NCBI GenBank assembly: GCA_019749945.1
Contig: JAIEPF010000021.1
Coordinates: 62,001-126,000 of the forward strand
Reading direction: 5' to 3'
Source of the DNA: Burkholderiales bacterium
GTDB taxonomy: Bacteria; Pseudomonadota; Gammaproteobacteria; Burkholderiales; SG8-41
DNA length: 64,000 nucleotides
Shown here: positions 1-7,954 of the stretch, piece by piece
Layout of the letters: each line of letters starts with the position of its first letter
Position numbering within the stretch: the stretch's first letter is position 1
Program-made: the position numbers and the translations under genes
Notes under the pieces: model-generated
Told to the model about the DNA's origin: nothing
Seen by the model: only the letters and a program-made list of their open reading frames with translations
Databases searched by the model: none

Positions 1-1
1 C

Positions 2-181
2 GAAGTCATGGGCAGCCGTTATGCGACCAAGCAGGAAGTCATGGAGTCGCTGGAGCTGGTGGCGCGCGGCGACCTGTGGCCGCTGGTGACTGAAACAGCG
101 CCGCTGGCTGACGCCGAGGTCGTGCACCGGCGGCTGGAAAACGGATTGATTGCCGGCAGGGCTGCCTTGTTGATTCCGTAA
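2..181 (+). CDS. zinc-type alcohol dehydrogenase, C-terminal fragment
   Basis: The window opens inside a reading frame whose last 59 codons are visible before a TAA. The residues GSRYATKQEVMESLELVARG followed by a Pro-Leu-Val and a final Gly-(Arg)-Ala-Leu-Leu-Ile-Pro match the closing helix and strand of medium-chain zinc-dependent alcohol dehydrogenases, where 'GS...R.E..E.L.L...G' precedes the last NAD-domain strand. No catalytic or zinc ligand lies in the visible part, so the substrate is unknown. The 5' end lies outside the window. Confidence 0.65.
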   Translation, partial: EVMGSRYATKQEVMESLELVARGDLWPLVTETAPLADAEVVHRRLENGLIAGRAALLIP

Positions 182-268
182 GCCCGGTTTTTGCCGACGC
201 GCTGCCGATGGACTGCGGGCTGGCGCCCACGATATGCACTGCGCGCACTTCGCCGCAGACGTCAGGGC

Positions 269-274
269 TATAAT
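269..274 (+). promoter_or_regulatory. possible -10 hexamer ahead of the first Bug gene
   Basis: A TATAAT hexamer stands in the 226-nt gap between the dehydrogenase tail and the binding-protein gene starting at 408. No good -35 hexamer is visible 17 nt upstream, so this is a weak call made only from the perfect -10 match. Confidence 0.25.
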
Positions 275-407
275 TTCGCGGCGAAAAAGCGGTGCTTTGC
301 ACTGTTCCATGCCTTCCAGCCCTGGGTTGCCCTGGCGGTTTCCCCCGGCGGATTCCGTCAATCCGCTGACCGGCTGTGATTCATCCGCATACGAAAAAGG
401 CTTTGCC

Positions 408-1370
408 ATGAATACATCCCGAATCCTCCCGTCCGCGCTGTTTGCTGTCGTACTGTCCGTCACTGCGCAGGCGCAGGGTTATCCCGACAAGGCCGTACGC
501 GTCATCGTGCCCTTCCCGCCGGGCGGCGCCGCCGACATCGTGGCGCGGCACTTCACCACACGGCTGTCCGCCGTGATCGGTCAGCAGATCATCGTCGACA
601 ACCGTGGCGGCGCCGGCGGCATCATCGGCGGTGAGATTGCCTCGCGCCTGCCGGCTGACGGTTACGGCCTGCTGTTTGCGTCGTCGAGCGTGCTGTCGAT
701 CAACCCGCATCTGGGGGCCAAGGCGCCGTACGACGTGCTGAAAAGCTTCACACCCATCGTCAAGATCGGTGATGCACCGAACGTGCTGACGGTGCATCCC
801 TCGGTGCCGGCGAAAACGGTCAAGGAACTGATCGTCATTGCCAAGGCCAAGCCCGGCGCACTGGCCTACGCCTCCAACGGCAGCGGCACGCTGAGCCATC
901 TCACCGGCGAACTGTTTTCGCAGCAGGCCGGCGTCAAAATGCTGCACGTCCCATATAAAGGCGCGGCGCCCGCCACCATCGATACCGTCGCCGGCAATGT
1001 GTCAGTGCTGTTCGCCGCATACCCCAGCGTGTCCGCGCAGGTGCGCGCCGGACGCCTGAAGGCACTGGCGGTGACCAGCGCCAAACGCATCGCGATTGCG
1101 CCCGAACTGCCGGCCGTGGCCGAGACCATCAAGGGTTTTGAATCCAGCCAGTGGTGGGGCCTCTACGGCCCGGCCGGTTTGCCGGCGCCCATCGTCGACA
1201 GACTCAATGCCGCGGGCAACAAGGTGCTGGCCAGCGACGACATCAAAAAAGCTCTCGCGCTTGACGGCGCCGAACCTTCCGGCGGCACACCGGCGGCACT
1301 GGCCGCCTACCACAAGGCGGATTACGAAAAGTGGGGCAAGGTCATTGCCAAGGCCAACATCAGGGAATGA
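408..1370 (+). CDS. Bug/TctC-family periplasmic solute-binding protein
   Basis: A 320-residue extracytoplasmic binding protein. The ATG at 408 is chosen over in-frame codons back to 234 because it starts a signal peptide (charged MNTSR, hydrophobic core, cleavage near AQA-QG at residue 22). Mature hallmarks follow: YPDKAVRVIVPFPPGGAADI, where the PPGGAAD loop forms one lip of the ligand pocket, and DNRGGAGGIIGG for the second lobe. Bug proteins capture carboxylates in the periplasm, usually for a TctAB permease, but none is encoded here. Thirty-seven nt downstream begins an MmgE/PrpD gene, which suggests a shared operon for uptake and catabolism of an organic acid. Confidence 0.93.
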   Translation: MNTSRILPSALFAVVLSVTAQAQGYPDKAVRVIVPFPPGGAADIVARHFTTRLSAVIGQQIIVDNRGGAGGIIGGEIASRLPADGYGLLFASSSVLSINPHLGAKAPYDVLKSFTPIVKIGDAPNVLTVHPSVPAKTVKELIVIAKAKPGALAYASNGSGTLSHLTGELFSQQAGVKMLHVPYKGAAPATIDTVAGNVSVLFAAYPSVSAQVRAGRLKALAVTSAKRIAIAPELPAVAETIKGFESSQWWGLYGPAGLPAPIVDRLNAAGNKVLASDDIKKALALDGAEPSGGTPAALAAYHKADYEKWGKVIAKANIRE

Positions 1371-1407
1371 TCGCTGCGGGCGATTAAAAGAAATTTTGGA
1401 GAATCGA

Positions 1408-2820
1408 ATGTCCGAGGAAACCGCGCCGGCCCCGGCGACACTGCGTTTTGCCGAATTTGCCGCCGGCCTGAATTACGCCGCGCTGCCCGCAAACGTCAAG
1501 GAACACCTGACCATTTTTCTGCTCGATTACCTGCGCGTGGCCTCGCTCGGACAGCGCATGGCCTGGAGCGCGTGGGCGACCAACCTGGCCCGCGAGCTGG
1601 GCGGGCAGGGCCACTCGACCGTATTGTTTTCGACCGACCGCACCGATCCCGAACGCGCCACATTCGTCAACACCACCTACTCGGGCAGCATCGACGCCGA
1701 CGACGTGCATGTCGGCTCCATGCTGCATCCCGGCTGCATCGTGATTTCGGCGGCGCTGGCCATCGGCGAAGCACGTCATCTCCGGGGCGACAAAATCCTC
1801 GCCGCCATCGCCGCCGGTTACGAGAACATGATCCGCATCGGGCTGTCGATCCAGCCTTCGCATTTCAGGCGCGGCTTCCAGAGCACCGCCACCTGCGGCG
1901 GTTTCGGCGCAGCCACGGCTGCAGCCAGCCTACTGTTCACTGGCCGCGACCGCACTGCGCGCATCGCCGAAACCATCGGCCTGGTCGCGTCCTTCAGCGG
2001 CGGACTGACGCAGTTTTATCACTCAGGCTCGACGGTCAAGCGCATCCATGCCGCACATGCCGCCGGCGAGGGTGTGCACGCCGCTTTGCTGGCGGAAGCC
2101 GGGTTCTCCGGCCCGACCGACATCCTCGAGGGCCGCGACGGTTTTGCCCGCGCCTATGCCGACGGCCATGATTTTGAAAAAGGCACGGCCGGTTTCGGCA
2201 GCAGCTGGCGGCTGCTCGAAACCGCGATCAAACCCCATGCCATCAGCGCCCGGGTGTTGTCCGCCGTCGAGGCCACCGGCGAGCTGTGCCGGGAGCATCA
2301 GCTCGAAGCCGCAGACATCAAGGCGATCCGTGTCGGCATCCCGAAAATCATCCAGGGCCGGCTAACCGTCAACGAACCCAGGGATGTGCAAGCCGGGCAG
2401 ATGAGCCTGCCGTACTGCATGGCGATGGTGGTCAGGCAGGGCAGGAAGGTTCCGCCGGGATTCACCATCAACATCGATGATTTCGAAGGCGCGCTGGCCG
2501 ATCCGGCGGTGATGGCGATTTCGAAAAGCATCGATTGCGCGCTGGATCCGGATGCCGAACGGGTCAGCACCGAGCAGTCGGTGGGCGCGAAAGTGACGTT
2601 CACGCTGCAATCCGGCAAGACGGTGGAGAAATTCATCGAAGCGCCCAAGGGCAGCGCATCCCGCCCGTTCACGCTGGACGACCACGTGGCCCGCTTCAAG
2701 GCGGAAATGCTCAAACGTTTTGCCCCGGCGCAGGTCGATGCATTGCTGAATGAGGTGCGTAATTTTGCGCAGGCGCCGAACCCCGACCGGCTGATGCGGC
2801 TGCTGGCGGCAAAAAAATAA
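1408..2820 (+). CDS. MmgE/PrpD family protein
   Basis: A 470-residue member of the 2-methylcitrate dehydratase-like family. The ATG at 1408 follows a GGAG-type ribosome site (TTTTGGAGAATCGA). Family features are the 'LDYLRVA' helix near residue 36, 'DADDVHVGSMLHPG' around 100 with an Asp-Asp/His pair in the active-site region, and a 'GGFGAATAAASLL' helix. Family members dehydrate or isomerise hydroxy-tricarboxylates (PrpD, cis-aconitate decarboxylase), and many in Burkholderiales sit beside Bug proteins with unknown substrates. It lies between the Bug gene and an alpha/beta hydrolase-like gene 15 nt downstream, so the three are probably co-transcribed. Confidence 0.88.
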   Translation: MSEETAPAPATLRFAEFAAGLNYAALPANVKEHLTIFLLDYLRVASLGQRMAWSAWATNLARELGGQGHSTVLFSTDRTDPERATFVNTTYSGSIDADDVHVGSMLHPGCIVISAALAIGEARHLRGDKILAAIAAGYENMIRIGLSIQPSHFRRGFQSTATCGGFGAATAAASLLFTGRDRTARIAETIGLVASFSGGLTQFYHSGSTVKRIHAAHAAGEGVHAALLAEAGFSGPTDILEGRDGFARAYADGHDFEKGTAGFGSSWRLLETAIKPHAISARVLSAVEATGELCREHQLEAADIKAIRVGIPKIIQGRLTVNEPRDVQAGQMSLPYCMAMVVRQGRKVPPGFTINIDDFEGALADPAVMAISKSIDCALDPDAERVSTEQSVGAKVTFTLQSGKTVEKFIEAPKGSASRPFTLDDHVARFKAEMLKRFAPAQVDALLNEVRNFAQAPNPDRLMRLLAAKK

Positions 2821-2835
2821 GCGCAGCCCACGACC

Positions 2836-3645
2836 ATGCCGACGCTGCAGCTGCCCGACTGTGAGATGTTTTACCGGGTCGATGATTTCACCGACCCGTG
2901 GACCCAACCTGAAACCGTGCTGATGCTGCACGGCAATGCCGAGAGCAGCCTGTCCTGGTACGCCTGGGTGCCGGTGCTGGCGCGGCGTTGCCGGGTGGTG
3001 CGCCCGGACATGCGCGGCTACGGCCAGTCGACGCCGATGCCGCGTGAATACGAATGGACCTTCGACCAGCTGATCGACGACTACTGCCGGTTGATGGACA
3101 GCCTTCAGATTCAGCGTTTTCATCTGGTCGCGGCAAAAATCGGCGGCACCATCGCGCGTGTGTTTGCAGCACGTCGTCCGGAGCGCGTGCTGTCACTGAC
3201 CGTTGTCGGCACGCCGCAGGCGAAACGCCCCGGCGCCGAACAGATTCCGGCGCTGATCGAGGAATACGAAACCCACGGCGCCGAGCACTGGGCACGGCGC
3301 ACCATGGATGGCCGGCTGGGGGAACATTTTCCGGCGGAGGGAGTCGAGTGGTGGACCCGGTTCATGGGCCGCGCGCCTGTGTCCTCGCTGATCGGATTCA
3401 ACCGCGGCATCAATTACGCCGACATCAGCGCCGAGCTGCCCAACATCCAATGCCCGACGCTGGTGGTGACCACCGAGGAAAGCAGCCTGGGCACGGTGGA
3501 GCGCACGCGCGAGTGGCAGCGGCAGATTGCCGGTTCGCGCTTGCTGGTGCTGCCCGGCAAGTCGTACCACGTCGCGGCGAGTGACGCCGAGGCCTGCGCC
3601 GGCGCCACGCTGGACTTCATCAAACAAGCTTCCCGCAAAGCCTGA
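2836..3645 (+). CDS. alpha/beta-hydrolase fold protein lacking the nucleophile serine
   Basis: A 269-residue alpha/beta-hydrolase fold protein. The oxyanion region 'LMLHGNAESSLSW' (residues 29-41), the 'VVRPDMRGYGQS' strand-loop and a late 'GKSYHVAASD' with His245 all fit the fold. The nucleophile elbow, normally Gly-His-Ser-Met-Gly-Gly, reads AAKIGG (99-104), so Lys101 replaces the catalytic serine. It may be a non-hydrolytic member such as a decarboxylase, lyase or binding protein, or a hydrolase with rewired chemistry. It closes the operon that starts with the Bug gene at 408. About 200 nt of non-coding sequence follow. Confidence 0.8.
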   Translation: MPTLQLPDCEMFYRVDDFTDPWTQPETVLMLHGNAESSLSWYAWVPVLARRCRVVRPDMRGYGQSTPMPREYEWTFDQLIDDYCRLMDSLQIQRFHLVAAKIGGTIARVFAARRPERVLSLTVVGTPQAKRPGAEQIPALIEEYETHGAEHWARRTMDGRLGEHFPAEGVEWWTRFMGRAPVSSLIGFNRGINYADISAELPNIQCPTLVVTTEESSLGTVERTREWQRQIAGSRLLVLPGKSYHVAASDAEACAGATLDFIKQASRKA

Positions 3646-3709
3646 GCCGGAAACATTCGGCAGCAAAGCCGTTCTGCTGCTGGTCTTAGTAGACCGTAAA
3701 ATTATGTTT

Positions 3710-3738
3710 GTATAACTCAATAGTCTTGTGGGTTATAC
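3710..3738. promoter_or_regulatory. inverted repeat, candidate regulator site ahead of the SDR operon
   Basis: GTATAAC at 3710-3716 is matched by its reverse complement GTTATAC at 3732-3738, a 7-bp dyad with a 15-nt spacer. It lies in the AT-richer 200-nt gap upstream of the SDR-TauD-Bug-enolase operon. The spacing is compatible with a LysR-type dimer site, and the LysR gene at 7955-8887 converges on the far end of that operon. The link is an inference. Confidence 0.35.
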
Positions 3739-3847
3739 CGGGTTTCTTTACATTCAAAGGCTGTCCGGGCTACTGTGCCGCAGTCTGCGGGCTTGAAGCC
3801 GGACCTTGTTTGAGCAGTGGTGCGTTATTGTGGAAGGCACAAAAACC

Positions 3848-4648
3848 GTGGGCAGACTCGAAGGCAAGGTGATTTTTCTGACCGGCGCCGGTGCCGGCAT
3901 CGCCAAGGCGACGGCGCTATCCTGCGTTCGCGAAGGTGCGAAGGTCGCGCTGTTCGAACTCAATGAAGAAGCCGGTGCAGGCGCTGAAAAGCAGATCCGG
4001 GCCGCCGGCGGCAGCGCATTGTTTGTCCACACCGACGTCACCGATGACGACAGCGTGCGCGAGGCGGTTGCGAAGACCGTCCAGCATTTCGGCCGGCTTG
4101 ACGTCATTTTCAACTGCGCCGGCGGCTCCTCGCAGGAAGACCATCCGGTGCACGAGATGGATCTCGAGGTCTGGCACAAGACCATCGCACTCAATTTGCT
4201 GCATCCCTTCCTCACCTGCCGCCACGGCATACCGCATCTGATCAAGGCGGGCGGCGGTTCGATCATCAACGTCACCTCGCACCTCGGTCTGGTCGGCTCG
4301 ATCAAACCGGCCTATGCCGCGACCAAGGGCGGCATCATCTCCTTCACCAAAACCCTGGCGGCGCAGTACGTGCAGTACGGCATCCGCGCCAATGCCATTG
4401 CGCCGGGTTCGATCCGCACCGAGCGCCAGATCAGCCGTTACGAAAGCAAGGATTACATCGAGAAGCCCAGCACCGCGGCGCGCGAGCGCGCCATGTTCCA
4501 GAAGCTGTATCCGTTTTCCAAGGGCGAACCCGATGACATCGCGTCCATCGCCGTGTTCCTCGCGTCCGATGAATCGCGCATGCTGACCGGCACCACCATC
4601 GCCGCCGACGGCGGGCGCTCCAGTTATCTGAAGGTTTATTCCGAATAG
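3848..4648 (+). CDS. short-chain dehydrogenase/reductase
   Basis: An NAD(P)-dependent oxidoreductase of about 266 residues. I place the start at GTG 3848 because GGAAGG lies about 11 nt upstream and the product then starts with the usual GRLEGKV; a GTG at 3830 is also possible. The cofactor motif is TGAGAGIA, a departure from TGxxxGIG with Ala as the last residue. NCAGG follows, then the catalytic Ser in 'NVTSHLG' and the Tyr-Lys pair of 'YAATK'. The 'APGSIRTE' and 'AADGG' stretches near the end are typical of classical SDRs. It heads a cluster with a TauD-type dioxygenase, a Bug protein and an enolase-superfamily enzyme, so it probably oxidises or reduces a pathway hydroxy-acid. Confidence 0.88.
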   Translation: MGRLEGKVIFLTGAGAGIAKATALSCVREGAKVALFELNEEAGAGAEKQIRAAGGSALFVHTDVTDDDSVREAVAKTVQHFGRLDVIFNCAGGSSQEDHPVHEMDLEVWHKTIALNLLHPFLTCRHGIPHLIKAGGGSIINVTSHLGLVGSIKPAYAATKGGIISFTKTLAAQYVQYGIRANAIAPGSIRTERQISRYESKDYIEKPSTAARERAMFQKLYPFSKGEPDDIASIAVFLASDESRMLTGTTIAADGGRSSYLKVYSE

Positions 4649-4711
4649 GCGTGCGACTGTCCCGCCTGCCGTCATTTATGCAGCCCATGTCTTCAGGAGG
4701 CACTGACCATC

Positions 4712-5668
4712 ATGACCACCGCCACAGCCAGCGCACAAACACCAAGCCTGATCAAGGTTATCCCGGCACAAGCCGCCCTTGGCGCCGAAGTTGAAGGCGT
4801 TGATCTCACCACAATCGACGACGCCACGTTCCAAAAATTACACGGTATCTGGCTCGACCATCTGCTGCTGGTATTCCGCAAGCAGAAATTCGCGGCGCAG
4901 GATCTGGTCAGGCTGGTCAAACGTTTCGGCACGCCGGTCACCTCGTCCAACCTGCACAAGCGCGGGCTTGAGGAGCGCACCGCGAACAAGGTGTTCAATC
5001 TGCCGCCCGAAGTCACGGTGGTGACCAATGTCCGCGAAAACGGCAAACCCGTCGGCATCCTCGGTGACGGCGAAGTGGTGTGGCACTCGGATTTTTCGTT
5101 CAAGGAGGAGCCGACGGCGGCGCGCATGCTGCTGGCCGTGGAAATCCCCCCGGCAGGCGGACACACCTATTTTTCCAACTGCTATGCCGCGTACGACGCC
5201 TTGTCGCCGGCGATGAAAAAGCGCATCGTCGGCAAAACCATCAAGCAGGCCAACATCGTCGATACCGCGATGCAGATCCGGCCCGGCGCATCGCTGGACA
5301 TGGATATCCGTGACATCCCCGGCCCCAGCCACCCGATCATTTCCACGCATCCGGAAACCGGCCGCAACATGATTTTCCTCGGCCGCCGCCACAGCGCCTA
5401 TGTCAATGGCTGCACGCTCGAAGAATCCGAAGCCCTGCTCAATGAACTGTGGGCGCATGCCACCGACCCGCGTTTTGTCTACGAGCACCACTGGGCGGTG
5501 GGGGATGTGGTGGTATGGGACAACCGCGCCACGCTGCATCGCCGCGACGCCTTCAACTCGGACAGCCGCCGCGTGCTCTATGCCGCGCAGGTCGAAGGCC
5601 ATCGCCCGTTTGAGGCGCCCGATGCGCTGAGCCTGCCGCCGCATACGCGTTATGCTGTCGCGGCCTGA
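4712..5668 (+). CDS. TauD/TfdA family Fe(II)/2-oxoglutarate dioxygenase
   Basis: A 318-residue alpha-ketoglutarate-dependent dioxygenase, preceded by a CAGGAGG ribosome site. Iron ligands are visible as WHSDFSF (His125, Asp127) and the distal His276 in 'ATLHRRDAF', followed by the SRRVLY arginines that hold the 2-oxoglutarate carboxylate. The N-terminal 'LGAEVEGVDL' strand is characteristic of the TauD/TfdA branch. Such enzymes hydroxylate sulfonates, phenoxyacetates or other small acids. One of three paralogues in this window; the others start at 36279 and 56487. It sits 63 nt after the SDR gene in the same direction. Confidence 0.92.
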   Translation: MTTATASAQTPSLIKVIPAQAALGAEVEGVDLTTIDDATFQKLHGIWLDHLLLVFRKQKFAAQDLVRLVKRFGTPVTSSNLHKRGLEERTANKVFNLPPEVTVVTNVRENGKPVGILGDGEVVWHSDFSFKEEPTAARMLLAVEIPPAGGHTYFSNCYAAYDALSPAMKKRIVGKTIKQANIVDTAMQIRPGASLDMDIRDIPGPSHPIISTHPETGRNMIFLGRRHSAYVNGCTLEESEALLNELWAHATDPRFVYEHHWAVGDVVVWDNRATLHRRDAFNSDSRRVLYAAQVEGHRPFEAPDALSLPPHTRYAVAA

Positions 5669-5707
5669 GCGGTAATAATCCGCGCCACCACATCGGTGCG
5701 CGCCGGC

Positions 5708-5726
5708 GGGCGGCTTCAGGCCGCCC
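5708..5726. terminator. GC-rich hairpin without a U tract
   Basis: GGGCGGC and GCCGCCC form a 7-bp stem around a TTCAG loop between the dioxygenase gene and the next Bug gene. There is no T run after it, so it may attenuate transcription or stabilise an mRNA end rather than terminate. Confidence 0.3.
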
Positions 5727-5754
5727 GTGCCAAAACAATAACGGAGGACGTTTC

Positions 5755-6732
5755 ATGAATCGCAGTTTGTATTGTGCGTGCACCGTGTTCGCTGCCGCAC
5801 TGGTCGCATGGGCCATGCCATCCGGCATCGCCGCCGCGCAGAAATTTCCCTCCAAACCGGTGCGCATCGTGGTTGGTTTCGGTCCCGGCGGCGGCACGGA
5901 CCTGGCGGCGCGCGCGATCGGCCAGAAACTGACCGAAGCCTACGGCTCCTCGTTCATCGTCGACAACCGGCCGGGCGCCTCCGGCAACCTCGCCGGTGAC
6001 ATCGTGGCCAAGGCCAATCCCGATGGCCATACCATGCTGATGGCCAACTCGACCATCGCCATCCCCAGCCTGTCGATCAAGCTGCCCTTCGACATCCGCA
6101 GGGATTTCATTCCGCTGAGCCTGGTTGCGCTGGGGCCGTCGGTGCTGGTGGTGCATCCGGGCCTTCCCGCGACGGACGTGAAGGGCTTTGTTGCGCTGGC
6201 CAGGTCCAAACCCAAAAGCATGTCCTTCGGTTCGGGCGGCGTCGGCAACGTGACCCACCTCGCGATGGAACTGTTCATGGCCACCGCCGGCATCGAAATG
6301 CTGCACATCCCGTACAAGGGCGGCGCGCCCTCGGTGGTCGCGGTGATCAGCGGTGAAGTGCAGTCGGTGTTCACCTCGATTCCCGCCGCATTGCCGCAGG
6401 TCAATGCCGGCAAGATGCGCGCCCTGGGCGTGTCGATTTCGAAGCGCAGTTCGGCGCTGCCCAATGTGCCGACCATCGCCGAAAGCATGACCGGTTATTA
6501 CGCCGCATCCTGGTATGGGCTGCTGCTGCCGGCCGGTGTGCCGAAAGCGATCGTCGACTCGCTGTCGAAGGAAATCGTCGCCGCGATGGAAGTGCCGGCG
6601 ATCCGTGACGGCATGCTGAAGCAGGGTTTCGAGCCGGTCGGCAACAAACCCGATGAATTCAGGAAATTCATCGGCGAGGAAATCCCGCGCTGGGAAAAAG
6701 TCGTCAAGAACGCAGGCATCAAACCCGAATAA
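5755..6732 (+). CDS. Bug/TctC-family periplasmic solute-binding protein
   Basis: A 325-residue secreted binding protein, started by ATG after an ACGGAGGACG ribosome site. The signal peptide runs to about Ala27 (PSGIAAAQ). The first pocket loop is GPGGGTDL, followed by DNRPGASGNLAG. The second-domain 'LHIPYKGGAPSVVAV' is the usual hinge-side motif. It lies between the dioxygenase and enolase-superfamily genes, which suggests that it captures the substrate those enzymes process. No permease gene is nearby. Confidence 0.93.
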   Translation: MNRSLYCACTVFAAALVAWAMPSGIAAAQKFPSKPVRIVVGFGPGGGTDLAARAIGQKLTEAYGSSFIVDNRPGASGNLAGDIVAKANPDGHTMLMANSTIAIPSLSIKLPFDIRRDFIPLSLVALGPSVLVVHPGLPATDVKGFVALARSKPKSMSFGSGGVGNVTHLAMELFMATAGIEMLHIPYKGGAPSVVAVISGEVQSVFTSIPAALPQVNAGKMRALGVSISKRSSALPNVPTIAESMTGYYAASWYGLLLPAGVPKAIVDSLSKEIVAAMEVPAIRDGMLKQGFEPVGNKPDEFRKFIGEEIPRWEKVVKNAGIKPE

Positions 6733-6764
6733 CAGAACGTCGCGAAAACCACCGGGGCTTAGCC

Positions 6765-7940
6765 ATGATTGACCGCATCGAAATCTACGTCACCAGCCTG
6801 TCGACGCGCCTGAAGCGCATATTCTCCAGCGGCGTCTACGACACCGGGCCCAACGACAGCATCAACAGCAAGCCGGTGCTGGTGAAGGTCCACGCCGACG
6901 GCGTGGTCGGCACCGGGCAGATCCGGCCGATCAGCCCCGGCCATTTTGTCGCCGACACCACGCAAAGCATGGTCGCCGCGATCAGGGAAATCTACGGCCC
7001 GGCACTGCTCGGCAAGTCGATCTTCGACATCGAAGCCATCAATGAAATGTTCGACAACCGCCTCGCCAACAATCCGGCGGCGCGCGCCGTGCTCGACATT
7101 GCCGTGCGCGACGCGATGGGCAAGGCGCTGAAAACGCCCCTCTACAACCTGATCGGCGGCTGCTGCCAGCCGCGCATACCGCTGGAATGGTCGGTGAGCA
7201 TGGCGGATGACGTGCAGACCATGATCGAAGAAAGCAAGCGCGCAGTCGATGAATTCGGCATCAAGGTGCTGTGCCTGAAAATGGCCGACCGTCGCGGCTG
7301 GAAACACGATGTGGCGAACTTCGCCGCCGTGCGCAAGGCCGTCGGCGACGACATCATGATCGGCATCGACCCCAATGCCGGCTGGACGGTGGCCGATTCG
7401 CTGCGTGCCATCGCCGAAATCATCCCCATGGACCTCGGTTATATCGAACAGCCGATCGAACGCCGCGACCTCAAAGGCATGGCGGAAATCCGCCGTGCCG
7501 CGGGTGGCGTGCCGATGATGGCCGACGAGGGGGTGTTCACGCTGCAGGATGCCTTTGCGCTGGCCGAGGCCCGCGCGGTCGACGCCTATTGCATCAAGCT
7601 CTACAAGATCGGCGGCATCACGCCGGCCAAAAAAATCGCCGCAATGGCGGAAGCTGCAAACATCCAGCTCAACTGCGGCGGACTTGCCGTGCAGTCACAG
7701 CTCGAAGCCGCGGCCGGCGCGCATTTTTATGCCAGCGTGCCCAAGGCGCGCATGATGGGTGCCGCCGAATTCGTGATGGGCCTCAACGCCACGGCGAAGG
7801 ATCCGATCTGCCCGGAAAGCGATTTCAAGATCGTCGACGGCCATGTCCATGTGCCGACCGGCCCCGGCCTCGGCATCACCATCGACGAAAAACTGCTGAA
7901 GGCCAACACCCTGCTGCACGAGACGGTCAGTAAAAGTTAA
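6765..7940 (+). CDS. mandelate racemase/muconate lactonizing enzyme family protein
   Basis: A 391-residue enolase-superfamily enzyme that would abstract a proton alpha to a carboxylate. The metal ligands are recognisable as Asp202 ('IGIDPNAGW'), Glu228 ('YIEQPI') and Glu255 ('MADEGV'), with Lys278 on the opposite face ('CIKLYKIGG'). The KxK motif of the muconate-lactonizing subgroup is altered: 'LCLKMADR' gives Cys170-Leu-Lys172, so only the second lysine remains. The substrate is not predictable. It is the last gene of the SDR/TauD/Bug cluster and converges on a LysR gene 14 nt away. Confidence 0.87.
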   Translation: MIDRIEIYVTSLSTRLKRIFSSGVYDTGPNDSINSKPVLVKVHADGVVGTGQIRPISPGHFVADTTQSMVAAIREIYGPALLGKSIFDIEAINEMFDNRLANNPAARAVLDIAVRDAMGKALKTPLYNLIGGCCQPRIPLEWSVSMADDVQTMIEESKRAVDEFGIKVLCLKMADRRGWKHDVANFAAVRKAVGDDIMIGIDPNAGWTVADSLRAIAEIIPMDLGYIEQPIERRDLKGMAEIRRAAGGVPMMADEGVFTLQDAFALAEARAVDAYCIKLYKIGGITPAKKIAAMAEAANIQLNCGGLAVQSQLEAAAGAHFYASVPKARMMGAAEFVMGLNATAKDPICPESDFKIVDGHVHVPTGPGLGITIDEKLLKANTLLHETVSKS

Positions 7941-7954
7941 GGGCGCAGGCTGGT

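Noticed and set aside
381-947. Long open frames opposite known genes (also for example 21711-20866, 55510-57716 extended, 30846-32537).
   Set aside because: They are antisense or frame-shifted images of GC-rich genes: Arg, His and Ala-rich translations with no domains, and they lie over genes with clear family motifs.
1096-1407. An N-terminal extension of the MmgE/PrpD protein from 1096.
   Set aside because: The extra residues overlap the Bug gene in another frame; the ATG at 1408 has a GGAG site and starts the family similarity.
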